Source of the DNA: Cenococcum geophilum 1.58
Lineage: Eukaryota; Ascomycota; Dothideomycetes; Gloniales; Gloniaceae
DNA length: 64,000 nucleotides
Reading direction: 5' to 3'
NCBI GenBank assembly: GCA_001692895.1
Contig: KV748178.1
Coordinates: forward strand, 3,768,536-3,832,535
The notes beneath the pieces are model-generated. The model did not search any database. It was given only the letters and a program-made list of their open reading frames with translations, and was not told the DNA's origin. Positions 1 to 11,757 of this stretch are shown in pieces. The position numbers and the translations under genes are program-made. How positions within the stretch are numbered: position 1 is the first letter of the stretch; every line of letters begins with the position of its first letter.

Positions 1-972
1 AAAGTGGTTAGGAACGTCTCTAAGGTCTCCTATTCCTAAGCGTCTAAGTTAAAGTTAATTATAAGGGCTTCTATTAACTTATTAGGGGGCTCTTCTACTT
101 CCTCTCCTTTGTATTCTAAAATAAACTAGCTAATACGGCTGTTAAGTCTCTTCCTGAACTTGTTATGTTCTTCCTAGGTATACCTTATAGACTAATATCC
201 TTCCTTACCACACACGAAGCACTTCTGGCTGGTTCGTCTATGGGGGTATATTTTCGTACAGGGGTTGCTACGGGGGTTACGGGTAGGACTTAGTCGGTAT
301 AGGTGCTGCTAGCGGTAGTGGTGGTCCGTAAAGTAGGCGTCTAAGTCTGTTTATAGATATTAAATATCTGTAATAAAGGCTTAAGTGCTGCCTAGTGGGT
401 TTAAGACTTCGTACATTATAATAGAGGAGCGTAGATCATTAATGAGGCTAGCTAAGGTATCTGTAGGCTTATAGCAGGCGTACTTGCAGGGCTCTACTTC
501 CTAGCAGGCCGTAATAAGTTTATTATACAGGAAGTCGTCTGTTTAAAGCTTAGCGTTAAGGCCGTGCTATAGGTGCCGGAGGTCTTTAATAAGAATTTGC
601 AGGCACTCTATAGTCGATTTTTTAGTATTCTTGTTAATTACGGTCCGTAGCTTAGTCGCATTCCATTAGGTAAGGATATNACGCNTATATTCNNGTCCTT
701 TAAAGTAGTTANNNGTNGCTTNNNATAGCTTATTAAAGGAAACACCAAGGGGGTTACTCTTAAGGTTAGTGTAGTAGTAGTCGAGTGCTAGGCCGCGCAG
801 CATGGTAGAGTAGGCTTGGCTAAATTCCTGTTTAGGAATATTAGCCTTCTGGTAAAGGTCCGTAAAGATAGTCAGTTTAAAGTCAAAATTGTCATTTTCA
901 CCGCTGTACTTAGATTCGTCGGTATAAAGCTTAGCTAGGTTAGCTAGCTCCTTACTATAGGTCTTTACTCGG

Positions 973-1063
973 GTAGCTTACGGATCTATAACTTACGGAT
1001 CTGTAGCTTGCGGATATATAGCTTGCGGATATATAGCTTGCGGATATATAGCTTGCGAATCTG
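973..1063 (-). repeat. 15-bp minisatellite inside Copia-1 gag
   Basis: About six tandem 15-bp units (core GCTTGCGGATATATA). In the gag frame each unit encodes one pentapeptide, read as QAIYP or QATDP in the better units. The period is a multiple of three, so copy-number change would keep the frame. Confidence 0.85.
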
Positions 1064-1087
1064 TGACTTAAATAACGAAAGGGGTTT

Positions 1088-1160
1088 GGTCCGTATTTTG
1101 GTTTACGGGGGTATTACAGTCCGTAATTTGGGTTACGGGGGTATTACGGTCCGTAACTTA
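1088..1160 (-). repeat. 30-bp tandem repeat inside Copia-1 gag
   Basis: About 2.4 copies of a 30-bp unit (starts at 1,088, 1,118 and 1,148). It encodes a ten-residue Pro/Tyr/Asn-rich repeat in the gag frame, next to the 15-bp repeat. Confidence 0.75.
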
Positions 1161-2036
1161 AGTACTAGGTATACTTTAGCCAGTAAAATCAATTCTAAGA
1201 CTGCTTAAGTTTATAGGATAAATTTGGTTAAGTGGGTTAGGTATAAGGCCAGTAATTATATTAAGTTTAGAAGAAGTAAAGAGTTCCTTAGTTTCTTGGA
1301 ACTAGTCTAGGATTTCCTCTTTAGTCTATTCCGTTTGGTCCTTCTTATATATTATATTGTATAAGGACTATACAACAGTAACTTATTTATTCCTTTTAAC
1401 CTATATACCTTAGTTACGTAAAAGGGTCCGTAGGTTACGGATAGTAGTAGGGTTGTATGCTTTAAAGATAGCTTCCATAAAGTCCGCGAAGTCTTTTTAG
1501 TATTGCTCCCATAGGTCGACGTTTATAAGCTTAAAATATTTATATTTAAGAACTTTAAATTTAATATAGTTATTAACGTCAGGTATAGACGTAAGGTCAG
1601 CTCCCTGCCTCCACTTTTCCTAGCCTTTATCGACTTGCTTCCTTAGGTCTGCCATACTATATAGTGTAATGTAGTACGTAGTGGGTGGAAGAGGTCTTAT
1701 AGTGGTCCGTAACGGTTTGCAGAAGGGTAGGGGGTTTCCGTGAGGTCTTGTAACAGTCCGTAGAGGTAATTAACAGGTCCGTAGTGGTTCGCAGAAGGGT
1801 AAGGGGTTTAAGGTTTAAGGGTAGGGGTTCTATACAGGTCTGTATTCGCGTCTATTATACTTCTAGTAAACCGTACTAAGACTTAAATAAGTATATAGAG
1901 TTGGAGATAAGTCCGTAATCCCCGACTTCCGACCTTTCAGTAGGTTATACTAGGAGTCTAAACAGGTGGTCGCTGTCGAGTATCGCTCGGTGGGAGGTAT
2001 CGAGTAATTGCTGATCTGTGCGCGCTCACTAATCAG

Positions 2037-2305
2037 TGTTTGTACTAACTTAATAGCACGAGTGAGTTAGATCCAGGGGCACGAAATACGTGTAGTATTA
2101 TATGCTCTTTTAGATAATAGTGACTGTCTCTTATATTAAAGCAGACTACGTGGTCTATATACTAATGCGTCCTCCCCCCCTAATTAGTCAGTGCTTATGC
2201 ACCAGACGCGTAAGCGGGTGGTTGGTGCGCCGAACGCGTAAACGCGTACCTAACGTACCGAACGCGTAGGCACACGGTTGGTACAACAGGTGCTATAATT
2301 ATACA
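2037..2305 (-). repeat. 5' LTR of Copia-1
   Basis: It begins TG and ends CA on either strand (TGTTTGTACT at 2,037, ...TTATACA at 2,305), 269 bp. It aligns along its length with the solo LTR at 30,886-31,133. A short palindromic stretch (CTAATCAG, 2,029-2,036) directly precedes it in window coordinates, which is the primer-binding position for a minus-strand element. A similar stretch follows the 5' LTR of Copia-4. Confidence 0.85.
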
Positions 2306-3230
2306 CTAGGTTTTAATAGAATTTTATAGCGCTAATATAGCAGATATTAACTGGCGGAAGGTCTATAGGTTTCTTTACAAATATTTATTAGGCCGTATTT
2401 TGCAGTATAGGGTTTATAATCTTCCTTAGCTTATATTCTATTTTCTATAAGTTATCCTTCTAGTCTATTAGTTTAGTATATTGTCTAATATCCCTGGCCT
2501 TTCTTTATAGCTATATAGGGCCTAAGTTCTCCATTAGGGACTTAGCTAGGCTACTACTAACTTTTTAAGTCTTTAGTGCGGGTAGTGTAATATAGGTAAT
2601 CTAGGGGCGGCGTAGTATATAAATCCGTTACGGATTAAGCTATATATCCTTCTTAAAAGCCTAGTCCCTATATATTGTATTAGCCTAGTAAATGATATTT
2701 ATTTACGGCTGTATAAGGTTTTCTATTATAATACTAATCTCTTTTATAAAGGAAGGCGTTAAAGGCATAGTTTTAGGCTAGATAAGCTGCCTATTCTATA
2801 CGTTAAGCTATAAGCCTAAATAGGCTAGCTATTTTCTTTTTAAGATTATATTATAGCTTCTAAGGTCCGTAATAAGGAAGGGGATATTATATTACCTTTA
2901 TCCATTAACGCGGAGGTAAATCTATAAGATAGTTATAATAGGTAGTTTTATCTATCCGTTATAACCGTAAATAGGGACTAGTTTAGGCAGTTCTTTAAGG
3001 GGTATATTTAAAAAGTTAGCCAGTTTTACAGCGCACTTTATATTAATTAAGGTAAAGGTATTTACTCCTAAGTTAGCTAAAGTAGAGGTTAAAACTTAAT
3101 ATTTATTACAAAATAAAGTATAAGGGATAGTATAGCTTCTTTTACTAACTAGCTAACCTAGATTAATATATAATATATTAATCCCTTTTAACCCTAAAGA
3201 GGAGTCTTTCTCTAAGGTTCCTCTTTTTCT
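2306..3230 (-). pseudogene. pol: protease / N-terminal pol of Gypsy-3
   Basis: Minus-strand translation gives a retropepsin-like region near 3,140-3,010, where LANLGVNTFTLI stands in the place of the family's LADSGANAF active-site motif; Asp is changed to Asn. Further on, near 2,860-2,790, ILGRKWLAYLGLWLDVRN matches the conserved segment downstream of protease in this fungal gypsy group. The frame stops abruptly at the Copia-1 LTR. It cannot be functional: the catalytic Asp is lost and there are several stops. Confidence 0.7.
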
Positions 3231-3279
3231 AGCTCTATACTATCCTCCTAAATTAATAGAACCTTATTTATCTTTACCT

Positions 3280-4520
3280 TTATTAGCCAGTTCCTTATAG
3301 GGTAGCCTATTTAACCGTATAAGAAGTAAGCTTTTTAATTACTAAGGGCCTATATATGGGGGTCGCTATATATAGGCTAGGTGTATACTAGGCCCGTAGT
3401 AGGGGTAGCTACGCGGCTAGCTGCTAGGTTAACTATAGGAGTTACCGATTATACTAGGGCACTATAGGCCGTACTTATAGTACTTACGGCCTAGTTTATA
3501 AGGTTTCTAGTTTTTAGCTAGTTAGCACGTGCCTTAATTTAATAAAGGCCTTAGTTAATAGCTAGGCAATAGTCTATAAGTTTCTTTAACGTCTATACCG
3601 TAGTATAAGCTAGTAATACGGCCCGCTATAGGTTTAGGGTAAGCTTATTAAAGAGGTCTAGTAGTAGGTCTTTTTAGGGGATCTAGGCCTATCTGGCTAG
3701 GTATAAAAAGCGGGTTTAGAAGGCTAAAAAGGTCTCCGTTATTTTTATATTTAGGCTTTTATAGTTAAGGTAGGCGTTTTATACTTTAAAAGGGTCTTTA
3801 TAAATAAAAGACAAGTGTTTAATTATTTCTTCTCTAGAGATAAAGGGGTCTGCTAAGTCTTTAGTATATTATAGGCGTAAATATATCTAAGCATCTCCGC
3901 TAGTACGGCCGAAAATATAAGCTATTCTAGCTTAGGCATTAGGGAAGTAGTCTGCATTAACTTTAAGCTTATTCTATAATTAAAGCTTCTAATTGTTAAA
4001 TATAGGGTCGGTTTTTTTTATAAATAGCGGGGGATCTACGACCTTTACTAACCGCTTTAGTGCTATATAGGCCTTAGTAAATCTACTAAGGCGCTAGGAT
4101 AGGGCCTAAAGGACTATAGCAAGTCTTTAGTTATCTAATAATAACTTATTATTAGATATAGGGGTATCTCTNGCTTTAAGCAGCTCTNNNAGTNNTTTAA
4201 TTTNNGTATTAGNNNCCGNAAGCTCCGCCTNGGGGGTTAAAACGTTAATTATTTCTTTATCTAAAGTATTTAAGGGTCCTATAGCTGCTTTACCTACTAC
4301 TATAGTTTATGGTATAGTAATAGGGGTGTTAAGTAATTTTAGGTAATTTCTTTAGGGGTTCTAGTCTGTGTATATCTTATAGGTCCTTTTCTTAGGGTTC
4401 TATTCCTTTCTTTTAGGTCCTGTCCTTATGGTCCTAGTAATGTCCTTAGGGTCCTATTCTATATTCTTATAGATATATTTAAGTTCCTTCTTAGGAAGAA
4501 AGAGTAGAGTAAGCTTTAGA
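3280..4520 (-). pseudogene. gag: gag of Gypsy-3, RIP-degraded
   Basis: Minus-strand translation between about 4,040 and 3,720 reads DPPLFIKKTDPIFN, then KVNADYFPNA, RIAYIFGRTSGDA and YTKDLADPFISREEIIKHL. These are recognisable segments of the gag of fungal Ty3-like elements (the 'lkaNaDhFPTe..RiAYvfgRtgGdA' region). Gln codons appear as stops. The N-terminal part is weakly preserved and the exact start is not determined. Ambiguous bases at 4,171-4,232 fall inside this frame. Confidence 0.75.
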
Positions 4521-4579
4521 TAATATTAGCGATTTAGTTAATTAAGATATAAGCATAGCAAAAGGGTCGCGCAAGCCTA

Positions 4580-4750
4580 TATAATTAGATTGTCTATAAA
4601 CAAGAATCTAAAGCTAGGGAAAGGAAAGGAGAAGAAGAGTAGCGCCGTTTGGTATTTTATAAGATCTTCACGTCACGTAATCGCAATATGCGGCAATCTA
4701 TGGCAATCTATGGCAACTTACCGGTGCGAAGTTCTGCCAGTACCGTAACA
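4580..4750 (-). repeat. probable 5' LTR of Gypsy-3
   Basis: On the minus strand it begins TGTTACGG at 4,750 and could end ...CTAATTATA (RIP form of ...TTACA) at 4,580, giving about 171 bp upstream of gag. It contains two tandem copies of GGCAATCTAT. No partner LTR is in the window, so the borders are inferred. Confidence 0.4.
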
Positions 4751-4926
4751 GCTCCTACTATTCCTTATAAGTAATATAATAAGGCCTCTAGTAGTAAAAA
4801 AAAGGAAGCTTTAAAGATAACTATAAATGTAATAGAGGTAGAGGCGAAGCTTTTTACCTATTACGAACCTAAACCTAAACCTAAGTAAGAGCCTTTCCTA
4901 CTACACTAATCTAACGAGCTAATTCG
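4751..4926. other. short unassigned spacer
   Basis: AT-rich DNA between Gypsy-3 and Gypsy-1 with no recognisable coding. It contains (CCTAAA)3 at about 4,868-4,885. Confidence 0.5.
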
Positions 4927-4931
4927 AATTA

Positions 4932-5342
4932 TATTACGGACCTTATATTAGCAGTAGTGGTACTACTAAGAAGAGATATAAACGAACTAGTAGTAGAAGT
5001 ATGGGAGGTGCTAGAACTAGTTAAACTATAGGATAAAGGGTAGCTAAGTTATATAACGAATTATAGGAGGAAATCTATTAATCTGTTAGATCTATAAGAT
5101 CTACTTATATACCTTATATACCTTATATACTTAGTATTTCTTAGGCGCAGTATTATATATTTAAAGGACTATAGTCCCTACCTAGATAGTTCTCTTCTTT
5201 ATAGTAAATCTTAGAATATAATTAGAGTTAATCTATTAGGCAACTACTCTACTAGTTATATTTACGTTATTAACTATTCTATACCTATATACCTAGCCTA
5301 TTAACAAGTTTACTATAGTATTTCCTACAAGGCTTCATTATA
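4932..5342 (+). repeat. 5' LTR of Gypsy-1
   Basis: 411 bp, starting TATTACGGACC (RIP form of TG...) and ending CATTATA. Nearly identical to 14,920-15,321 apart from RIP-type changes and one extra TATACCT-like unit near 5,105-5,125. Confidence 0.9.
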
Positions 5343-5399
5343 TATTTACTACTAAGGTTATAGTAAAAGAAGTTAAATAATATGCCACTAAAAGCAGTA

Positions 5400-6450
5400 G
5401 TTATAATATTATTAACGGCAGCAACTATATCGGGATTAGACAACGACACTAGTATAGTAAATACTTAATCTTAGCTAGTTACGGTTGGATAATTAAAAGC
5501 TATAGTTAATTAATTAATAGACAATAATAGGATATTTAAAGAAAGGATTAAAGGAATTAGAGCGGTAAAGATTAAGCTACCATCTATTAAGCGATTCTTA
5601 GGTAAGAAGTTAAAACTTAAGGGATTTCTTACGTAGATATATTTTAAGGTTACGTAAAAAGGAGTAAAGCTAGCAACGCCTATAGATTAAATAGCCTATA
5701 TAGGACTATTCCTAACAGGGAGGGTACTTAAGTAGTTTAAACCTTACCTTATAGAGATATAGAAAAGCGGTATAGTAACTACTAACTAAGAAGTATAATA
5801 TATATTTACTAGTTAGAGCGGGTTTATAGAACACCTAATATAAATATTTAGAGACCTAAAAGCTACTACTATAGCAGAATAAAAGCTTTAAAACTTAACG
5901 TAATAGACCTTAGCAATTAAGTACATGATATAGTTTTAGATATTAGCTATATAAGTTAAATAGAATAATAAGGCGCTTATAATATAGTATAAGCAAGGAC
6001 TTAAAGTAAAAGTTTAAGACGTAATTATCCTAATAGAAGATGCGGATACTCTTAGGGAATTAATTAATTAAGTAATTAAAATTAATAATAGGATTTACTA
6101 AAGAGAGCAGACTAAGAAGGGTTAGGATAGAGTTCTATAATTATATAAGGTGTAGAATATATAATAACGAAGTTAAAGTTAAAAACTATAGTATGGCGCA
6201 GAGCTAATAAACCTAAGAAGTACTAAAGAAAATAGAAAATAGAATAAGAAACTATAAAAACCTAAAGGATAAGGATTAAGTAATTAAAGGTTTAAGGAGT
6301 AGAGGCTAAACTAGGGATTTTAATAGCAGAAGACGTTTAGGCGGACTTTATAATAAGAAAAATGGTTTAAAAAAGGAGCTTATATAAATTGCGGAAAATA
6401 AGGTTATTTTATTAAAAACTATAAAGATAGTTAGGGGCACTATATAGTAA
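5400..6450 (+). pseudogene. gag: gag of Gypsy-1
   Basis: Plus-strand translation around 5,610-6,120 follows the retrotransposon gag family: LKGFLT, GLFLTGRVLK, then FKPYLIEI, and ADTLRELIN near 6,045. A single CCHC zinc knuckle follows at about 6,381-6,431, reading INCGK-stop-GYFIKNY; His and the last Cys are mutated to Tyr. Gag would package the element RNA in cytoplasmic particles. The many stops fall where Gln or Trp is expected. The start is not certain. Confidence 0.8.
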
Positions 6451-8300
6451 AAGAAATAAGACTAGTAGACGATATATATGTATAGAGGGATAATAGTATA
6501 CTATAAGGAATAAAAGAATGTTTAATTAAAAGTTTTATATTTTGTTATAATAACGTATACCAAATTTATAAGGACGCTAAGTACGGCGCAAGCTATTAGC
6601 TATAAAAGTTAAAATTATTAAAGTTTAAAGGAACTAATAAACTATCTCGCAGATTAGATATTAAGGACGATAAATTTAATATAGGCGAAGTATTTAGCGA
6701 TAACGAGGTAATAAAGGTAGCTTACTAGAAGTATGTAAACCTTAGAGATATTATAATAAAAGTAGAGACCAAGACCGCTATAGAGTAAGGATTAGTAATA
6801 GATATTATATTATTATTAAATACGACATCTATTGCTTTATAAGACGGAAGAAGAAATATTTAAGAAAAAGGATTAAGTAAGCAGACAACTGCTAGTACTA
6901 GCTTACTACTTAATAAAGGTAAAAGGCCACAGGCTTAAGATTCTTAAGAAGAGATAAGAGATAATTAAGATTCTTAAGAAGGGATAAGACACGCTTAAGG
7001 ACCTATAATAGATAATAACCGATAGAGCAGAGTAATAGCTTAGTTTAGTAATATATAAATAAGCTTAGAACAAAGTTTCCTAAAGGTATAAGATTTTTAA
7101 GACGAGATAAGAATACTATAAAAGCCTAGTTAGACTAAGGCTAGAGCTAAGCTTAAGAAGAAGGCAAGCTTAGGATTAAGAGTTCTATAAAACTAAGATT
7201 TTAATATATAAATAAGGACTATTAAGAAAATCGACTCCAAAATTAAGAAGTAAGAAAACTTTAAAAATTTACTTATAAGGTAAAAAACAAAGGAAACTAT
7301 AAAGGAATTTAGATAGAGAATCCTTGCATAGTAAAAATAAAAACTAGACTAGAGATTTAGTATACTAGGTTATACTAGGGACAGAGCACCTATATAAAGA
7401 ATAACTAATAGGCCTAGAGTAGGCACGCTAAGAGTAAAATGGCTTATTAAATTAGAACAAAAAGAGGATCTAAGAATCCCTACTAGGTTTAAAAATAATA
7501 ATATATAAAGGGCTATTATAACGCAGTAATAAGAAGATACTTCCTTATAGATAAGCCGTATATACTCTAATAGCTATACTAAAAGTAGTATAGGCAGCGA
7601 TATAATAATAAGTAGGAAGGTTTCTATATATAGTTGGATAAGCGAGTTATCTAGGACTACCCTATTACGGAAAGGGCTATAAGTTATATTAAGGGAGCCT
7701 TAATTATAATATTAAAGGATTTAAAGGAATAATTAGAGGACTAGAGAAGTAAGAGATATATTTTAGTACCTATAAATAAAGTTAAAATATTTAGATTGAT
7801 ATAATAGAGGTTTAAACTTAAGAATAAAGATAAGTTAAGAGTTAACCTAAAGCACGTAGCATACTATACGCTATTATAGATTGTATATATAGATAATATA
7901 TATAATATACACAAAAATCTAAAAGAAAAGAATTAGAAGTACCCTATGAGGATATATTAAGCGCTAGATAAGCAATAGTATAGAAATACTAAGTATATAT
8001 ATAAATAGTATCTAGTAGAAGTTTAGGAGTTAGGAGACTTAATACTTTAACTAAAAAGATTCCTTATAGGGGAATACTTAGATAAATAATAGTAGTAGGA
8101 ATGCCTAAAGAATACGTATCTATAGTATATAGAGGATAAAAAGTAAACTAGGTATTAGCTAAAGAATAAGCTAAGTATATAAAGATCTAGTGGCTAATAG
8201 TTAGGAAAAGTAGAGGCCTATAAAACTAGAGGGAGCTAGTAGTAGAGCCTTAGACCCTTAAAGGAATTTAAGAACAACACCTAAATTTATAAGTTAATCG
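6451..8300 (+). pseudogene. region between gag knuckle and protease of Gypsy-1
   Basis: Lys/Glu-rich, stop-filled plus-strand sequence between the zinc knuckle and the protease. I recognise no domain. It is homologous to the minus-strand interval of about 28,110-29,440 in Gypsy-1b, so it belongs to the element and is not a separate insertion. It may be a long gag C-terminus or a gag-pol linker. Confidence 0.55.
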
Positions 8301-9189
8301 GTAAGATTAGCAGTTTAAAGCACTAATAGATAGTAGAGTAATAAAAAACCATATCTTACTAATAGTAGTTAAAAGAGTGGGATTACCTTATAGGTAGAAG
8401 GGATAACCTTACCTATTAGTTATAATTTTAGGAGATTTAATAACCTATAAAGGAGGGATTATTAACCTTAAAATAGGACCTATTTAGCTAACTGTTAAAG
8501 GAAGATAAATTAAGATATCTTTTAATATCCTACTATTAGAATGGGATAAGGCAGTATTAAGAATGCCTTAGTTATAGGAATACAATCTAAAGATTAATTA
8601 GATTATAGGTTAGGTTAATATTAAAGACACTTAATAACGCAAAATATAATAATAGACTAAGTTAGTATAGTACTAAGTTAGAGCGATATATAAGAAAACT
8701 AAGAAAGGGTTATCCTATATACCTAAGAGATACTATAAGTATAGTAAAAAGTTATAGAGTCTAGAAAGTAAAAAGCTAGTAAATTATATAGTATAGGACT
8801 ATAAGATAGAGTTAGAACTAGGAATAAGTTTAAGGTTCTTTCTAACCTATAAGCTTACTTAAGAGAAGTTAAGAGCACTTAAAGAGTTTATCTAAAAGAA
8901 CTTATAAAAGGGATATATTAGACTATTATAGTTATTAGCAGGATATCTAGTACTATTTGTACTAAAGAAAAACGGAAAACTTAGGCTATGCATCGACTAT
9001 AAATAGTTAAATAGTATTACTTAGAAGGATAGATATTTTTTACCCTTAATTAGCAAAATTTAGGATTAGATAGGTAACGCGTAAATCTTTATAAAGATAG
9101 ATCTAAGATAGGCGTATTATTAGATTAGAATTAAAAAAGGTAATAAATAGAAGGCAGCCTTTAGGTTAAAGGAAGGACTATATAAACTA
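8300..9189 (+). pseudogene. pol: pol of Gypsy-1, protease and first half of RT
   Basis: The protease core reads ALIDSRVIKNHI at about 8,320-8,355 in place of the family's ALIDSGATGNFI, followed by VVKRVGLPYR. RT begins near 8,860 with LRALKEFIQKNLQKGYI, then LFVLKKNGKLRLCIDYKQLN and IFIKIDLRQAYYQIRI (RT fingers and palm, first catalytic Asp kept in 'KIDLR'). The frame reaches EGLYKL and is cut by the MULE terminus at 9,190, continuing at 11,758. Confidence 0.85.
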
Positions 9190-9282
9190 GGCCACTGCTA
9201 GTTATATACCCCCCTAAACAATACGTATATACCCCCCACCAAATAGGCTTAGATCTATCTTCTTTAGGTTAGAACATTACGT
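9190..9282 (+). repeat. MULE terminal inverted repeat, left
   Basis: 93 bp, inverted copy of 11,644-11,757. It lacks about 22 bp present in the right TIR and carries C-to-T type changes that the right one does not. Confidence 0.85.
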
Positions 9283-9624
9283 GTGTTTGACTTGTATACA
9301 TCTACATCGCAAAAATCAAACTTTTAAAATGTAACTTTTGTGACTATACCACCTTAATCAAGTCTTGATTTCAATTATAGTATAGGTAGTAGAGTTTGAG
9401 TTAAAGTTGAAATGCACTAAAGGACCCTTCAGTAAAGTCCTGCTGAAAGGGCAAGGCCCTACGACTTCTGTATACCTTTGAATATTACTACCAATACTTA
9501 GTAAAGCACTTATAATAGTATCTTAACTTCTACCACTATTCCCACTACCTGTAATACCACCTACATACTCCTAAGTTGGTTAATTAGATTGCGCGGTAAC
9601 TTGTAAGGCAATATATAAACTGGC

Positions 9625-11618
9625 TTAGCTACTACCACCTCTACTTATCGTCTGCGAGCTGCCTCCGTAAGTACGCCCGCGCCCGCGCTTACGCCCACGG
9701 GTAGTATATCCAGTATTTTGCTTAAATGCTGAGGACTTGTGACGAATTAAGGTATTAATGCGATGTCTATTTATAGAGCTAGCTGTAGAGCCAGTCGGGC
9801 GGCTATAGCGGCGCTTAATAGTTAAAGGCTCTTGGATAAGAAGCAGAGGATTAATAGGTAGGCTAGTAGGAGGATCTAGTAAGGGGCGATTAAACTACCA
9901 GTGTACGTTAATTTCGGTAAGCTATATTTTTAGTACTAAGGTAGCGCTTCGGTGCAGCTGCCTATAGAAAGTATAGCAGTATAGAAGGCCGTATATTACA
10001 GTCCATTGGCCGCTACAATTTGGCTAGTAATTAGCTGCCTTTATAAGCTATAGTTGGTTTTTAAGATAACGGAGGCATAAAGGCGTTACTTTGGTAAGGA
10101 TATCTTTAAACTCTAGCTCGCGAATATTATGCGGTAGTTAGTCTCTCTGCCTCGCGATTGTTATTATATAATTGTTTATATCGTTCTTAATAAGGTTCTT
10201 AATATTCCGAACTACGTTAAATAAGTCGCTATTAGATACTGTAAGGAAGCGCTTTAATTTAGAGTGCGCGCCCTTAAGTCGCGATAAGACACTAGGAAAA
10301 GTATATTTAGTGCGCGAATATTTTATATAGCTTAACTTTTTACTTGCTAATTTACGAAGTATATCTAAATATTAGTATAGCAACTTACAAACTCCCTATA
10401 ATATAGCCACCACTTATTGCGTAAATAGTCAGTAAGGCGCTCTTAATTGCGGTAGTTCTCTATAAGCTAATTCTAGGCAGTAGTAAACCTCTTAAAAGAC
10501 TTTTAGCTGTAGCACTTAGCCTAGCGCTTTATAAAGTTATTATAGTGCTCTTACACCTTAACCTTTTCCTTATTAGATTGATCTGCCCTTATAACCTAAT
10601 TATCCTATATATACGTAAGGGCGTTTTTAGCTACGTGCTAAAGGTAGAGTAGCTAAGGGACTAACTAGAAGTATCGTTATAGTATATTCTTAAGAGCTTG
10701 CTCCTTATCTATAATTATAACCTTTAGGGCTATATTGTATTAAAAGTAGAGAAGATAGATCTATTAAATTATAAAGTTATAGTCGCCTTCTACTTTACTT
10801 AGTAGGAAGTAATAAGTAAGCTTAAAGTTCTACCTAGTATTATTAACGCCTACTGCGTGTAGAAAAGGCATCTTAAACTTATTTGTTTTATAGGTGTAAT
10901 TAAGTAATAAGACGTTAGGATTCTTCTAAAAGTATTTAAGAGACTCTAGATAAGTAAAGAATAGGTATTTAAGGTGATCGCGATCGTCTTCCTTATGCGC
11001 GAAGTAGTATTTAGATTTAAGATCGTCGCCCCTATATTCGCCGAGAACCTTAAGTAATGCCTGTATAGGGGAGAGCCCACTAAGCAGCTTCCTTTTATTT
11101 ATCTACCGTTCGTTATAAATATCTTAGAGGCTAATTATAATGTCCTTAAGCAGATTTATGAGTATTTTACTAGGCGTAATACTACTAGCCAACATATTAG
11201 TAATTGTCTTATTTATTTCCTTAGTACGCTAGTGGTAATACGGTAGAGCCGCAGTATGTATAAAGGCTTCGTGATTATAAGTTGGTTTTTATACTTCTAC
11301 CTACCACCTAATTACTGTACGTGTAATGATAAGCTTAAAAAGGTAGGCAGTTATACAAGAGCCAGTAAGGCGCTTCCTGGCAGTCCTTTTGTAGTTGTCA
11401 CCTTTGACGCATCGGAGCCACATTTTACGCACAGTAGGTGGTGTCTGCTTGTCAGTTTTTGAGCGGAATTTTGATACCGCATAGCCCTGCCCTTTGGCGA
11501 ACTCGTTGATATTATTAAGGGCAAAGCTTGCACAATCGTACAGCTTTAACGGAGGTGGGTTGAGAGCTATGGTAGATGTGGGGAAAGTAGGGCAAATGCG
11601 AGGTGTTGATTTAGGCAT
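9625..11618 (-). pseudogene. MULE transposase
   Basis: ATG at 11,618 (MPKSTPRICPTFP), stop at 9,627-9,625, about 660 residues with at least one indel. The N-terminus has a FAR1/WRKY-like zinc region (QTPPTVRKMWLRCVKGDNYK, later a Cys now Tyr before LFKLIITRT). The MULE catalytic core begins near 10,930: NVLLLNYTYKTNKFKMPFL corresponds to the family's 'LLDCTYKTNrf', with the first catalytic Asp changed to Asn. The second region reads VIIIDKEQALKN with its Asp kept. The C-terminus is Arg/Gly-rich (TRGRKRGRGRTYGG). Stops are fewer than in neighbouring elements. The protein would cut and join DNA at the TIRs; this copy is inactive. Confidence 0.85.
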
Positions 11619-11643
11619 GGACGCGCGAGTTGCGCGCGGATAT

Positions 11644-11757
11644 ACGTGACGTTCTAACCTAAAGAAGATGGATCTAAGCCTGTTTGGTGGGGGGTGTATA
11701 AGTATCAATTGGGGGATGTATGCGTATCGTTTAGGGGGTGTATAACTAGCAGTGGCC
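11644..11757 (-). repeat. MULE terminal inverted repeat, right
   Basis: 114 bp, the better preserved TIR (C-rich runs intact). Read on the minus strand it begins GGCCACTGCTAG. Confidence 0.85.

Larger units (their letters stand above)
1..1655 (-). pseudogene. gag: gag of Copia-1, RIP-degraded, C-terminus off the window
   Basis: The frame opens with an ATG at 1,655-1,653 (MADLRKQVDKG, then a stop where Gln is expected). A well-preserved gag stretch at about 712-960 reads through motifs such as KYSGENDNFDF and TMLRGLALDYYY, which I recognise from gag of fungal copia elements. Near 185-225 there is a zinc-knuckle core, KCFVCGKEG, of the fungal copia CxxC-GCWS-H type; the Cys and Trp after it are changed to Tyr and stop. 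A repeat-rich Pro/Gln linker lies at about 970-1,160. The protein would form the virus-like particle and bind RNA. Stops at Gln and Trp codons show it is dead. Confidence 0.8.
1..2305 (-). mobile_element. Copia-1: Ty1/copia-type retrotransposon, 5' part only
   Basis: This is the 5' end of a minus-strand LTR element that continues beyond the left window edge. Its 5' LTR is 2,037-2,305 and its gag starts at 1,655. It interrupts a minus-strand gypsy frame (Gypsy-3), which resumes directly at 2,306. The five bases after the LTR (CTAGG, 2,306-2,310) are the expected target duplication, but the partner copy lies outside the window. A solo LTR of the same family is at 30,886-31,133. Ambiguous bases (N) occur at 680-724. 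Confidence 0.8.
2306..4750 (-). mobile_element. Gypsy-3: 5' part of a gypsy-type element
   Basis: The minus-strand order is probable LTR (4,750-4,580), gag (about 4,520-3,280), then aspartic protease and the start of pol (3,230-2,306). It is cut at 2,306 by Copia-1; the rest of pol should lie left of the window. All frames are RIP-damaged. Several N runs occur at 4,171-4,232. Confidence 0.75.
9190..11757 (-). mobile_element. Mutator-like DNA transposon (MULE) inserted in Gypsy-1 RT
   Basis: Bounded by long terminal inverted repeats (9,190-9,282 and 11,644-11,757), starting GGCCACTGCTAGTTATA. The Gypsy-1 RT frame stops at the left border and resumes at the right one. A clean target duplication is not visible; the best candidate is 8 bp with two mismatches (ATAAACTA / ATAACTTA). 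The single gene is on the minus strand. The outer part near 11,300-11,700 is almost free of RIP, unlike the host element. Confidence 0.85.

Noticed and set aside
4868-4885. (CCTAAA)3 as a telomere-like repeat
   Set aside because: Only three units in AT-rich RIP DNA; far too short for an interstitial telomere.
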